From: Spirochaetota bacterium
Lineage (GTDB): Bacteria > Spirochaetota > Spirochaetia > Treponematales > UBA12059
Length of the DNA stretch: 64,000 nt
Assembly (NCBI GenBank): GCA_022703505.1
Contig: JAKLDN010000002.1
Location: forward strand, 372,001-436,000
Reading direction: 5' to 3'
Numbering within the stretch: the stretch's first letter is position 1; every line of letters begins with the position of its first letter. The notes beneath the pieces were generated by a model. The model made no database searches and had not been told where the DNA came from. It was given only the letters and a program-made list of their open reading frames with translations. The translations under genes and the position numbers were made by a program. This document shows, one piece after another, positions 47,195 to 54,942 of this stretch.

Positions 47195-49491
47195 CGGGCG
47201 TGCTCGATCAGGGTGGATACGGGCACGATCTCGTACCCCTCGGCCAGAAGCCCGTTCACGAGCAGGGACAGCTCCCGGAAGAGGTAGTCCTGCCGCCCTC
47301 CCTCGGGCACCCCGACGCGGACGGGCACGATGGAACCCGGTTTGACCTTGGCCAGGACCCGCTCCACGATCCGGTGGGCGTCCAGGTAGAGCCCGGGCAC
47401 GGACTTCCCCTCCGTCTCGCTGACCCAGTCCAGGGGATCCACGTCGCGTCCCACGAAGGTGTAGTTCATCCGGGACGCGGCCTCCAGGATCTCCGTGCTG
47501 GTGGAGTAGTGGGGGGTGTGCCAGAGCAGGGAGAGGTCCCGCCCGGTGGCGGCGAAGTACTCGTCCTCCGTCCGGGCCAGCCCGCGCTTGACGAATTCCG
47601 CGTCCACCCGGAACCGGGCGTCCGTGGGGTCGTAGGTGGTGAAGAACATGTTCCCCGTCTCGTGTCCGCTCTCGGCTATCAGCCGGGCGGCCCCGGGATT
47701 GCGGCGTACGAACTCCCCGTTCACGAAGAAGGTGGCCCGGATCCTGTAGTCCGCCAGGGTGTTCAGGATACCCGTGAGGCCCTCCGAGGAGTCGTAGGCG
47801 TTGAAGACCAGGGCCACCTGACGGCGGCGGATCCGGGATCCGTGGTCGAAGATCCCCGGGGACCGGGGCTCGTCCCTTTCCGGGAAGGGGGCCCAGGGCC
47901 GGGGGGCGGGCAGGAGGAGGGGCTTGGTCCCGAAGCCCTGGATGGACCGGACCATGACGATGTTCCGGTAGGATCCCGAGTCCAGCTCGTCCAGGTAGAC
48001 CCGGTAGGCCGGGGAAGCCCCCGAGGCGGGGAGGGTCTTGAAGGCGGCCGCCCTCTTCCAGTCCTTGGAGCCGGGCTCCAGGGTCCAGGCGGAGTTGCCG
48101 GCCAGGGCCGCCACGGTGCCCGGGGTCTCGGGGGCCCAGCCGTAGCGGTCCGCCTGGGACAGGGCCAGAAGGACGCGCTCCGAGCCGTCCGCCGCGGCCA
48201 ACTCGATGGTCCGCGATCCCGCCAGCACGAGGCGTTCGTCCGAGGCCCAGAGGGCGTGGAGGGTGCCCGGGGCGTCCAGGGTGGTGACCGCGGACCAGTC
48301 CGCGTAGCGCCGGATCACGACCCCACGGTCGTTGGCCAGGGCCACCCGCTTGCGGTCCGGGGAAAGCTCCACGGAAACCGCGCCCGAGGCGTCCAGGGTC
48401 TTGAAGCTCTGGGTCAGGGAAAGATCCGCCGGGGAGTCCGGGGCCGCGATCCGGTAGGCCCCCGACACCCGCTCGCCGTCCCGGAGGGAGGAGGTCAGGA
48501 TGGTGAGCTCCGCGCTCTCCGGCCAGAGGACCTCGGTGACCGTGGTGTTGCCCTGGAGGAAGAGGTAGGGGAGGGCGGCCACCCGGTCGGCCTTGCCGAA
48601 GTCGTCCGGGTCCAGGTAATAGAGGAAGAGGTTCCTCCCGTCCTTGCACAGCAGGATCTTCCGGCCGTCCGGGGATACCCGGTAGGAGTCGAAGTTGGGA
48701 TCGAAGGGGAAGGGGACCTTCCCCACCATGGTCCCGATGGAGACCACCCCCGCGTAGAGGGCCTGGGCGAAGAACTCCGCGGGAAGGATGCGGTAGAGGC
48801 TCCGGTGGCGGAGGATGTACAGGCTGCCCTGCTCGTTCCACTGGGCGTTCTCGATCCGGCCCGGGCCGACTCGGCGGAAGGACTCGTCCAGGACCCGTTT
48901 GCCTTCGTGCTGGTCCAGGGAGTAGTAGTGGAGGTTGCCGCCCTTGGCGTAGACGAAGTGCCGGGAGTCCGGGGACCACAGGGCCGGGATCCGGTCCGCG
49001 TACTGGGCCACGTCCGCGGAGACCACGGTTTCCCCGCCGGTCGCCACGTCGAAGAGGATGAGCCGGCCGTAGGCCGGCGAGGCGGGATCCATGTACAGGA
49101 GGCGGGTGCCGTCCGGGGAGGCCTGGACCCCGGGAAGCTTGCCCTCCCGGGCGGGACTGCCCCGCGTGAAGGCCGGGAAGCCCGGGACAGGCTCCATGCC
49201 CCGGAAGTCGGCCCCCGTCCGGAAGACTCCGTACCGGTTCTGGACCTGGAGGCGGCGACCCCGGTCCACCAGGGTCACCCGCTCCGGGTAGAAGGTCAGC
49301 TGGCGCAGCTTCCCGGCGGCCACGTCCGCGGAGAACAGGGTCCGGAACGCGCCGCCCCCGGGCAGGGTCGCCTCGGCGGAGAAGAGGAGCTCGTCCTTCT
49401 GGGAAAGGTCCGGACCGGAGAACCGTATGTCCCCGAAGGCGGCCGCGGCCGCGGCCAGGGCCGACACTAGGGCTAGGGCGCTTCGTCTCAT
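47191..49491 (-). CDS. Exported beta-propeller protein with degenerate NodB domain
   Basis: 766 residues. Signal peptide about 1-20. Residues 20-540 contain repeated WD40/TolB-like propeller blades (VQASPDGTRLLYMD, ALWSPDSRHFVYAKGG, YRVSPDGRKILLCKDG, VELSPDRKRVALAND). Residues about 560-760 have the fold of a polysaccharide deacetylase (ALVFNAYDSS, IRATFFVNGEFV, ESGHETGNMFF), but the metal-binding H-S-x-x-H is missing (MFFTTYD) and the late LLHD-type motif reads VPVRVG. A binding rather than catalytic role is likely. ATGA overlap with the GNAT gene and GTGA overlap with the protease gene. Confidence 0.7.
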   Translation of the reverse strand: MRRSALALVSALAAAAAAFGDIRFSGPDLSQKDELLFSAEATLPGGGAFRTLFSADVAAGKLRQLTFYPERVTLVDRGRRLQVQNRYGVFRTGADFRGMEPVPGFPAFTRGSPAREGKLPGVQASPDGTRLLYMDPASPAYGRLILFDVATGGETVVSADVAQYADRIPALWSPDSRHFVYAKGGNLHYYSLDQHEGKRVLDESFRRVGPGRIENAQWNEQGSLYILRHRSLYRILPAEFFAQALYAGVVSIGTMVGKVPFPFDPNFDSYRVSPDGRKILLCKDGRNLFLYYLDPDDFGKADRVAALPYLFLQGNTTVTEVLWPESAELTILTSSLRDGERVSGAYRIAAPDSPADLSLTQSFKTLDASGAVSVELSPDRKRVALANDRGVVIRRYADWSAVTTLDAPGTLHALWASDERLVLAGSRTIELAAADGSERVLLALSQADRYGWAPETPGTVAALAGNSAWTLEPGSKDWKRAAAFKTLPASGASPAYRVYLDELDSGSYRNIVMVRSIQGFGTKPLLLPAPRPWAPFPERDEPRSPGIFDHGSRIRRRQVALVFNAYDSSEGLTGILNTLADYRIRATFFVNGEFVRRNPGAARLIAESGHETGNMFFTTYDPTDARFRVDAEFVKRGLARTEDEYFAATGRDLSLLWHTPHYSTSTEILEAASRMNYTFVGRDVDPLDWVSETEGKSVPGLYLDAHRIVERVLAKVKPGSIVPVRVGVPEGGRQDYLFRELSLLVNGLLAEGYEIVPVSTLIEHAR

Positions 49492-50078
49492 GGTAATTCC
49501 TTGTCTTTCATCATCGGCGCGGAGGGCGTGCCAGTTGAGTCCCGGACTCGGGGCCGCCGCAGGACCTCCCCGTCGGCGGAGGAACCGTCGGAGAAGCGGA
49601 AGAAGCCCGGGACGGTCAGGACCTGCCGGAATCCCTCGGCCTCGTAGATCCTCCGGGCCTCGGACCAGGTCCGGCTGACCAGGAGCAGGATCTCGTCGAA
49701 GGGGAAGTCCGCCGGGGCCCGCTCCAGGAAATCCCGGAACAGGGCACGGCCCAGGCCCCGGCCCCGGAAGGCCTTCCGGATCCCGTAGGAGGACACGTAC
49801 AGGGTGCGTCCCCGGGGGGAATGCCGGTCCCGGGCGGAATGGCCCAGGGCGAAGTCGGAGGGCGTCGGGGGGCCGGACAGGTCCCAGAGCTCGGAACACA
49901 GATAGCCCGCGCTTCCTTCCGGGGTTTCCAGGATCACGAAGCCCGCCGGAAAGACCTCCATCCGCTCCCGGAAGGTATCCGGGCTCTCGCGGATGGCGGG
50001 ATCGAAGGAATCGTCCTCGATGGAAAGGATGTCGCCCAGGTCGGCGGGAAGGGCGCGGCGGATCCTGCAGGGTTCCAT
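49488..50078 (-). CDS. GNAT-family N-acetyltransferase
   Basis: 196 residues. The acetyl-CoA loop RKAFRGRGLGRALFRDFL and the following ARRIYEAEGFRQV are typical GNAT motifs A and B; an N-terminal IRRALPADLGDILSIEDDSFD matches the first strand and helix. Some resemblance to RimI-like enzymes; the acceptor is unknown. It leads the operon with the propeller and Lon-like genes. The start follows TAGAAT by six bases with TTGGCC at 17-base spacing. Confidence 0.82.
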   Translation of the reverse strand: MEPCRIRRALPADLGDILSIEDDSFDPAIRESPDTFRERMEVFPAGFVILETPEGSAGYLCSELWDLSGPPTPSDFALGHSARDRHSPRGRTLYVSSYGIRKAFRGRGLGRALFRDFLERAPADFPFDEILLLVSRTWSEARRIYEAEGFRQVLTVPGFFRFSDGSSADGEVLRRPRVRDSTGTPSAPMMKDKELP

Positions 50079-50084
50079 GGTCCC

Positions 50085-50113
50085 ATTCTAGCCGTCCGGA
50101 ACGGGATGGCCAA
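50085..50113 (-). promoter_or_regulatory. Promoter of the GNAT-propeller-protease operon
   Basis: Minus strand TTGGCC (50113-50108), 17 bases, TAGAAT (50090-50085), six bases before the ATG at 50078. Confidence 0.65.
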
Positions 50114-50181
50114 GCCGGGATCAACCTCGGGCTCGAGCCCGGGGGGTGCCGGGCGCGACGACCCCGAGGACCGCGGGAGGT

Positions 50182-50370
50182 CTATTTCAGCTGGAAGAAC
50201 TGGTCGCAGAAGTGGCTGCCCTTGACCATCGTGCGGTGGACGAGGCACTTCCCTTCCCGCCCGACGTCCACCTTCACCATCTGGGTGCCGCGGTCGTAGC
50301 TGCGGACCCCTTCCCACTGGATGCAGGCATAGCAGCGTCTTGCCGCGATGGGCTTCAAGTCCTGGGACAT
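50182..50370 (-). CDS. Small Cys/His-containing protein of unknown function
   Basis: 62 residues. Cys13-x2-Cys16, Cys42-x2-His45 and His53-x-Cys55 could bind a zinc ion or cluster; the protein is otherwise polar and lacks a signal. A strong ribosome site (GGAGGAGACC) precedes the ATG, and the region upstream (50371-50430) is AT-rich with several TA-rich hexamers, so it is a genuine expressed gene with a short leader. I do not recognise a family. It stands alone downstream of the hairpin element at 50458. Confidence 0.65.
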   Translation of the reverse strand: MSQDLKPIAARRCYACIQWEGVRSYDRGTQMVKVDVGREGKCLVHRTMVKGSHFCDQFFQLK

Positions 50371-50457
50371 GGTCTCCTCCGGTTCGTCATTTTCTATACT
50401 TCCATAATATCGTAGTTTTGATCGGGAAACCTGAGGGCGCCCGGACCGCGCGGGGCC

Positions 50458-50604
50458 CTAGGAGTTTTTCGGGCTTGCCCAGCTAAATAGTAGAAAAATC
50501 GCATTTGTGCGATTTTTCTACCTTGCAAACTCCAAAGGAGCTGCATAATCGGGTTTTTTGGCGCCTGTCGGCGCTAAAAAACCACAAGTCTGACAGGTTC
50601 CTAG
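50458..50604 (+). repeat. 147-bp CTAG-bounded hairpin element, family 1, copy 4
   Basis: Starts CTAGGAGTTTTTCGG and ends CTGACAGGTTCCTAG. The right CTAG (50601-50604) provides the stop codon of the HAD gene. In its second hairpin the arm GGTTTTTTGGCGC pairs with GCGCTAAAAAACC, while copy 1 has GATTTTTAG with CTAAAAATC: the A/T pair has become G/C on both sides, a compensatory change that supports a selected structure. Confidence 0.9.
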
Positions 50605-51416
50605 GTTCCCAGGACGAATCTTTCCAGGATCTCGGCCACCGCGTCCTCCTCGTGGGACCGGGGAGAGACGTACCGGGCCGCCGCCTTGACCGCAGGGATG
50701 GCGTTCGAAGGGGCGCAGCCCCAGCCCGCCGTCCGCACCATCCCCAGGTCGTTCTGGGCGTCCCCCACGGCCAGGACGGACTCCAGGGGGATTCCCAGCC
50801 GATCCGCCAGGACTTCGAGGGCCGTGCCCTTGTCCGTGCCCGCGGACAGGACCTCCAGGAAGTAGGGCTTGGAGATCAGGACCTCCGCCCGCCCTTCCAG
50901 GAGGGCGGAGAGTTCCCCGCGCAGGACCTGGAGGGCCCCGGGTTCCCCGGCCACCACGAATTTCAGCTGCCCCCGGTCCAGGTAGGGGCCGGGATCCTCC
51001 ATGACCTCGATGGGCAGGCCCGTGAGCCGGGAATCCTCCTCGGTCCAGCGGTTGCGGACGGTGGTGACGATGCGGCCCTCGTCCATGTAGAACTGGTAGG
51101 GGAATCCCCGCTCCGAAAGGAGGGCTGCGGTGCGGCGGCAGGTCTCCGGCGGGATGCGGCGCTCGTAGAGGTGCTCGCCGGAGCCCAGGTCCAGGATCTT
51201 GGCCCCGTTGTAGGAGATCAGGTACTCCCCGGGGCCCTCGGCGCCCAGCATTCGGGCGTACTTCAGCATCGCCCGCTCGGTCCGGCCGGAGGCCAGGACT
51301 ACGCGGACGCCTTGTCCCATGGCCTTCCGGCAGGCCTCGGCGTTCGCCTCCGATATGCTCAGGTCCTGCCGCAGCAGGGAATCGTCCAGGTCCAGCGCGA
51401 CCAGCCGTATGTCCAT
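50601..51416 (-). CDS. Cof-type HAD-family phosphatase
   Basis: 271 residues, normal for Cof/YbiV-like members. Motif I ALDLDDSLL (nucleophile Asp and acid Asp), motif II VLASGRT, the C2-type cap, and motifs III/IV TDKGTALEVLAD and AVGDAQNDLGM. It dephosphorylates sugar phosphates or cofactors such as FMN or PLP; substrate unknown. The ATG at 51416 is preferred to a TTG two codons upstream because TATACC lies seven bases before it. Divergent from murJ. Confidence 0.85.
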   Translation of the reverse strand: MDIRLVALDLDDSLLRQDLSISEANAEACRKAMGQGVRVVLASGRTERAMLKYARMLGAEGPGEYLISYNGAKILDLGSGEHLYERRIPPETCRRTAALLSERGFPYQFYMDEGRIVTTVRNRWTEEDSRLTGLPIEVMEDPGPYLDRGQLKFVVAGEPGALQVLRGELSALLEGRAEVLISKPYFLEVLSAGTDKGTALEVLADRLGIPLESVLAVGDAQNDLGMVRTAGWGCAPSNAIPAVKAAARYVSPRSHEEDAVAEILERFVLGT

Positions 51417-51423
51417 GGGCAAG

Positions 51424-51453
51424 GGTATACCCGAAGCCGGCGGGACGGCTCAA
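51424..51453 (-). promoter_or_regulatory. Promoter of the HAD phosphatase gene
   Basis: Minus strand TTGAGC (51453-51448), 18 bases, TATACC (51429-51424), seven bases before the ATG at 51416. Confidence 0.55.
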
Positions 51454-51463
51454 GGCCCCGGGC

Positions 51464-51492
51464 TTGTCCCGGGACCCTCCTTCCGGTATCCT
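51464..51492 (+). promoter_or_regulatory. Promoter of murJ
   Basis: TTGTCC (51464-51469), 17 bases, TATCCT (51487-51492), seven bases before the ATG at 51500. Confidence 0.6.
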
Positions 51493-51499
51493 CGTGCCC

Positions 51500-53086
51500 A
51501 TGTCCGACGACGCCGCCCCGGATTCGGGGTCCTTCGTGCGGGAGAGCGGCCGGCTCTCCCTCCTGACCCTCGTCTCCCGGGTCCTGGGCCTGGTGCGGGA
51601 GATGACCCGGGCGGCCTTCATGGGCACGGGCGCCCTGGCGGACGCCTTCACCGTGTCCTTCCTGATCCCCAACTTCCTGCGGCGTCTCTTCGCGGAGGGG
51701 TCGATCGCCGTGGCCTTCATCCCCACCTTCAAGGGCTACCTCCTGGAGGGAAACCGGGAGGATAGCGAAGAATTCCTCTGTTCCATGCACACGGTGCTCA
51801 GCCTCCTGGTGGGCCTGACGGTCCTCCTGGGGATCGCCCTCACCCCCCTCATCGTCCTGCTGTTCCGGTCGGACCCCGCGGAAACGACCATCCTGACCCG
51901 GATGATGTTCCCCTACCTGGCCCTCGTTTCCTTCGCCGCCTTCCTGCAGGGCATCCTGAACTCGGTCCACGTCTTCGTGCCCGCGGGGGTCGCGCCCATC
52001 CTGTTCAACCTGGGCTTCATCGCCGTGCCCTACGCCTTGGCCCCCTTCCTTCCCAACCCCGCCCGGGCCCTGGCGGTCGGCGTCCTGGCCGGGGGCCTGG
52101 CCCAGGCCCTCTGTCAGCTCCCCGCGGTCCTGCGCCGGGGCTACCGCTTCCGGTTCATCCCCCCCGCCCGGGCCTTCCGCAACCCGGGGATGCGCAGGGT
52201 CCTGGCCCTGATCGCCCCGACGATCCTGGGCATGGCCGCCTACCAGGTGAACGAGCTGGTCTGCACCGCCGTGGCCTCCGGGGCCGGGGTCGGGGTGGCC
52301 ACCAGTCTGACCTTTTCCCTGCGACTGCAGGAGCTGGTCCTGGGGATCTTCGCGGTCTCCATCGGCACGGTCATGCTTCCGGACCTCTCGGAGCGGGCCA
52401 AGCTGGGGGAGTGGGAAGCCTTTTCGGACCGCCTGGAGGGGGCCCTGAAGGCCATCGTCCTGGTCACGATCCCCGTGGCCGTGTTCTCGATGATCGAGGG
52501 GCGGGACATCATCGTCCTTCTGTTCAAGGCCCGCGAGTTCGGGGAGGAGTCCGTCAACCTGACGGTCCGCGCCTTCTTCTTCCATATGACGGGCCTGGTC
52601 TTCATCGCCGCGAACCGGATCCTGGCCCCCGCCTTCTATGCCCAGGAGGACACGAAAAGCCCCGTCCGGGCGGGGCTGGCGTCCTTCGCCGTGAATATCG
52701 TCCTCGCGGTCGTCCTGGCCGGGCCGATGGGGGGAGGGGGGATCGCACTGGCCCTCTCCCTGGGCAGCGCCCTGAACACCGTGATCCTGGTCCGGCTGCT
52801 CATCCGCCGCCGGATCCCCGGGATGTCCCGGGCCGCCGCGTCCGTGGCCCGCTATGCCCTGCGCATCCTGGCCTTCTCCGCCCCCGCCGGGGCCGCGGCC
52901 TACCTGTGCCGCAGGGTCCTGGAGGGCCCCCTCGCGGACGCCCGGGGCCGTTTCCTGGCCGCGGGACTGCCCCTAGCGGTCTGCACCCTGGCCTTCGCGG
53001 CCGTCGGGGTGGGTCTTCTCGCGGCGACCCGGGACGAGGCCGCGGCGGGCTTGGTCCGGGCTCTCCGGCGCAGCCGCGGCCGTTAG
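51500..53086 (+). CDS. murJ: Lipid II flippase MurJ
   Basis: 528 residues with about fourteen membrane helices of the MOP/MviN family. Diagnostic stretches are LTLVSRVLGLVREMTRAAFMG, ADAFTVSFLIPNFLRRLFAEGSI, AAFLQGILNS and FSLRLQELVLGIFAVSIGTVMLP, including the Arg residues lining the lipid II cavity. It flips the peptidoglycan precursor to the periplasmic face. The ATG at 51500 follows TATCCT by seven bases without a ribosome site, which excludes the longer reading starting at 51464. Confidence 0.92.
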   Translation: MSDDAAPDSGSFVRESGRLSLLTLVSRVLGLVREMTRAAFMGTGALADAFTVSFLIPNFLRRLFAEGSIAVAFIPTFKGYLLEGNREDSEEFLCSMHTVLSLLVGLTVLLGIALTPLIVLLFRSDPAETTILTRMMFPYLALVSFAAFLQGILNSVHVFVPAGVAPILFNLGFIAVPYALAPFLPNPARALAVGVLAGGLAQALCQLPAVLRRGYRFRFIPPARAFRNPGMRRVLALIAPTILGMAAYQVNELVCTAVASGAGVGVATSLTFSLRLQELVLGIFAVSIGTVMLPDLSERAKLGEWEAFSDRLEGALKAIVLVTIPVAVFSMIEGRDIIVLLFKAREFGEESVNLTVRAFFFHMTGLVFIAANRILAPAFYAQEDTKSPVRAGLASFAVNIVLAVVLAGPMGGGGIALALSLGSALNTVILVRLLIRRRIPGMSRAAASVARYALRILAFSAPAGAAAYLCRRVLEGPLADARGRFLAAGLPLAVCTLAFAAVGVGLLAATRDEAAAGLVRALRRSRGR

Positions 53087-53124
53087 CAAGTTCCGTTCCA
53101 AGTGAAACTTCCCCCCGCCATGTA

Positions 53125-53153
53125 TTGACAAAGGGGTGGGCGGTCATTATCAT
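53125..53153 (+). promoter_or_regulatory. Strong promoter of tRNA-Thr
   Basis: Consensus TTGACA (53125-53130), 17 bases, TATCAT (53148-53153), about 15 bases before the tRNA. It may also drive rpmG and the following genes if transcription passes the hairpin repeats. Confidence 0.85.
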
Positions 53154-53168
53154 TCCGGCACTACCTAT

Positions 53169-53241
53169 GCCCTTGTAGCTCAGTCGGCAGAGCACATCCA
53201 TGGTAAGGATGAGGTCATCGGTTCGATTCCGATCGGGGGCT
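53169..53241 (+). tRNA. tRNA-Thr(GGT)
   Basis: 73 bases without CCA. Acceptor GCCCTTG/CGGGGGC (with two G-U pairs), D-arm GCTC..GAGC, anticodon stem CATCC/GGATG with loop ATGGTAA giving anticodon GGT, and T-arm ATCGG-TTCGATT-CCGAT. Reads ACC and ACT codons. Confidence 0.95.
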
Positions 53242-53374
53242 ATGCGTCTAGCGATGCTAGACCAAGGCTTCAAGTCGGTTCGCCCTTTGGGCGATCCGAT
53301 CGGGGGCTATGCGTTCAACCGCAGGTTGAACCAGCTTTCAAGTCGGGGCGCCCGCGGCGCACCGATCGGGGGCT
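53242..53374 (+). repeat. Two tandem partial copies of the tRNA-Thr 3' end with enlarged T-arm hairpins
   Basis: The tRNA T-arm plus acceptor 3' strand (TCGG-loop-CCGATCGGGGGCT) is repeated at 53275-53308 and 53343-53374. The seven-base T-loop is replaced by longer hairpins: TTCGCCCTTTGGGCGAT in the first copy, and a GCGCC-CGC-GGCGC stem in the second. Each copy is preceded by another short hairpin, GTCTAGC-GAT-GCTAGAC (53246-53262) and GTTCAACC-GCA-GGTTGAAC (53313-53331), and by a conserved ATGCG start and CAAG before the T-stem. D-arm and anticodon are absent, so these are not functional tRNAs. Confidence 0.85.
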
Positions 53375-53470
53375 GTATTCCGGCGCAGGCCGGTTCTGGA
53401 ACGCGTTTCGGGCCGTGCGATTTCCCTCGGGGCATCCACGGCGGAGAATCTTGGATAGAAGGATAGCGTC

Positions 53471-53644
53471 ATGGCCGCCAAGAAACAGACCGTGGAGATC
53501 ATCGCCCTTGCCTGCAGCGAGTGCAAGCGGAAGAATTACACCACGAAGAAGAACCGGAAGACCACCCAGGAAAAGCTCGAGCTCATGAAGTACTGCCGCT
53601 GGGACCGGAAGTACACCCTGCACAAGGAAACCAAGGTCAAATAA
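53471..53644 (+). CDS. rpmG: Ribosomal protein bL33
   Basis: 57 residues. CSEC near residue 15 and [14 protein letters not shown] at the C-terminus match the zinc-ribbon form of L33. A 50S subunit protein. The ribosome site is AAGGA before the ATG. The 96 bases upstream (53375-53470), between the tRNA-derived repeats and this gene, hold nothing else I recognise. It is the first protein gene of the spirochaete-type order leading to secE. Confidence 0.93.
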   Translation: MAAKKQTVEIIALACSECKRKNYTTKKNRKTTQEKLELMKYCRWDRKYTLHKETKVK

Positions 53645-53724
53645 GCGTTCCGTGATTCCGGGCTCACCCGGAATCGCGTCGTCCGCGGACGGAATTCCCT
53701 TCCGGAGTTCCGCTCGCGGACGAA

Positions 53725-53796
53725 GGCCAGTAGCTCTAATGGTAGAGCGCCGGTCTCCAAAACCGGATGTTGTGGGTTCGAGTCCTACCTGGCCTG
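53725..53796 (+). tRNA. tRNA-Trp(CCA)
   Basis: 72 bases. Acceptor AGGCCAG/CTGGCCT with discriminator G, D-arm GCTC..GAGC, anticodon stem CCGGT/ACCGG with loop CTCCAAA (anticodon CCA) and T-arm GTGGG-TTCGAGT-CCTAC. Its position between rpmG and secE is common in bacteria. Confidence 0.96.
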
Positions 53797-53851
53797 TTTT
53801 TCCATTCCGTGCGGTTCCGTCCTCCGGGGCGTTTCCGCTCAAGGAGCCGGC

Positions 53852-54034
53852 ATGAGCAAGATCGTCCAGTTTTTCAAGGATAGCTACGCGGAGCTTCGGA
53901 AGGTCGTTTGGCCGACCCGGGAAGACGTCCTGGCCTCCACCAAGGTCGTGATCGTCTCCACGGTGATCGTCGCCTTCTGCCTGGGCCTCCTGGATTTCCT
54001 CCTGGTCCGGGGCATCGACTTCCTCTTTCGGTAA
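53852..54034 (+). CDS. secE: Preprotein translocase subunit SecE
   Basis: 60 residues, the short one-helix form. FFKDSYAELRKVVWPTREDV is the conserved amphipathic segment and the single membrane helix spans about 31-52. Part of the SecYEG channel. Ribosome site AAGGAG before the ATG; nusG follows 12 bases later. Confidence 0.95.
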   Translation: MSKIVQFFKDSYAELRKVVWPTREDVLASTKVVIVSTVIVAFCLGLLDFLLVRGIDFLFR

Positions 54035-54046
54035 GGCGCGGCGAGG

Positions 54047-54604
54047 ATGGCGAAGGCCTGGTACGTTCTCCACGTCTATTCGGGATACGAGAACAAGATC
54101 GAGAAGACCATACGCGTTCTCCTGGCCGGCGGCGAGCTGGATCCCGCGGTCGTGACGGACATCCGGGTCCCCAGCGAGGAGGTCGTGGACGTCAAGGACG
54201 GCAAGAAGCGCACCTCCTCCCGGAAGATCCTCCCGGGCTACATCCTGGTGGAGATGGACCTGCCCGACGCGGACTGGAAGGGGGCCTGCTCCACCATCCG
54301 CAAGATCACGGGCGTCACGGGCTTCGTGGGCGCCACCCAGCACCACAAGCCGGCTCCCATCTCCCAGGAGGAGGCCCGGCACATCCTCCAGCGTTCCGGG
54401 GAGATCAAGGGCGAACGGAGCGCCAAGACCAAGCAGTCCTTCCAGGCCGGGGAGCAGGTCAAGATCATCGAGGGGCCCTTCGAATCCTTCACGGGCACCA
54501 TCGAAGAGGTCAATTCGGAGAAGAACAAGCTCAAGGTCATGGTCGGCATCTTCGGGAGATCCACCCCCGTGGAAGTCGACATGTTGCAGGTGGAGAAGGT
54601 CTAG
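54047..54604 (+). CDS. nusG: Transcription antitermination/elongation factor NusG
   Basis: 185 residues. N-terminal NGN domain (WYVLHVYSGYENKIEKTI, LPGYILVEM) and C-terminal KOW motif (AGEQVKIIEGPFESFTGTI). It binds RNA polymerase and couples it to Rho or ribosomes. The TAG stop is part of the CTAG at the left edge of a family 2 hairpin element, which probably ends this transcript. Confidence 0.96.
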   Translation: MAKAWYVLHVYSGYENKIEKTIRVLLAGGELDPAVVTDIRVPSEEVVDVKDGKKRTSSRKILPGYILVEMDLPDADWKGACSTIRKITGVTGFVGATQHHKPAPISQEEARHILQRSGEIKGERSAKTKQSFQAGEQVKIIEGPFESFTGTIEEVNSEKNKLKVMVGIFGRSTPVEVDMLQVEKV

Positions 54605-54738
54605 CAGGTTGTTGAAATGCTTGAGGCATTTCAACAACCTGCTATGCAATTGCTCGAGAACCTCACGGTTCTCTGCGCAATTGCGATATTGAGGAAGTGT
54701 TGAAAAAGGCTCTATAGCCTTTTTCAACACCCTGTTAG
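54601..54738. repeat. 138-bp three-hairpin element, family 2, copy 2
   Basis: Stem 1 AGCAGGTTGTTGAAATGC with complement; central stem GCAATTGCTCGAGAACC..GGTTCTCTGCGCAATTGC; right stem GTGTTGAAAAAGGCT-CTA-TAGCCTTTTTCAACAC. The outer ends CTAGCAGGTTGTTGAAA and (complement of right end) CTAACAGGGTGTTGAAA are near-identical terminal inverted repeats. The central block shares GCRATTGCTCG and CTGCGCAA.TCGCGAT-like edges with the copy at 30585, while the outer arms differ but still pair. The left CTAG contains the nusG stop codon. Confidence 0.85.
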
Positions 54739-54942
54739 GCGATCGGCCCCGGAAGGTCATCCGGCCGCGGGGCTTAGGGTTCTTTGCAAGGCGGCGGCGG
54801 CGCGCTTCGGACTTTCCGGAACGCGGCGGCGCTTCTCATAGCGCGGGTTAATCTCCGACAGATGGGAGTCCGCAGCCCTCGGGCGACGGACGCTATCTCG
54901 GCCGGCTTGGACCGGTCGAGTACACCACGAAAGGAGCAGAAG
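54739..54942 (+). other. Upstream region of rplK
   Basis: 204 bases between the hairpin element and rplK, read rightward. A ribosome site (AAAGGAG) precedes the rplK ATG. I see no clear sigma70 promoter or a confident L1-binding mimic, though one is expected here from other bacteria. Confidence 0.4.

Noticed and set aside
53242-53374. Additional tRNA genes after tRNA-Thr
   Set aside because: Only T-arm and acceptor 3' strands are repeated; D-arm, anticodon arm and acceptor 5' strand are missing.
53242-53374. CRISPR-like array
   Set aside because: Only two to three units, repeats are imperfect and contain hairpins derived from the tRNA; no cas gene nearby.
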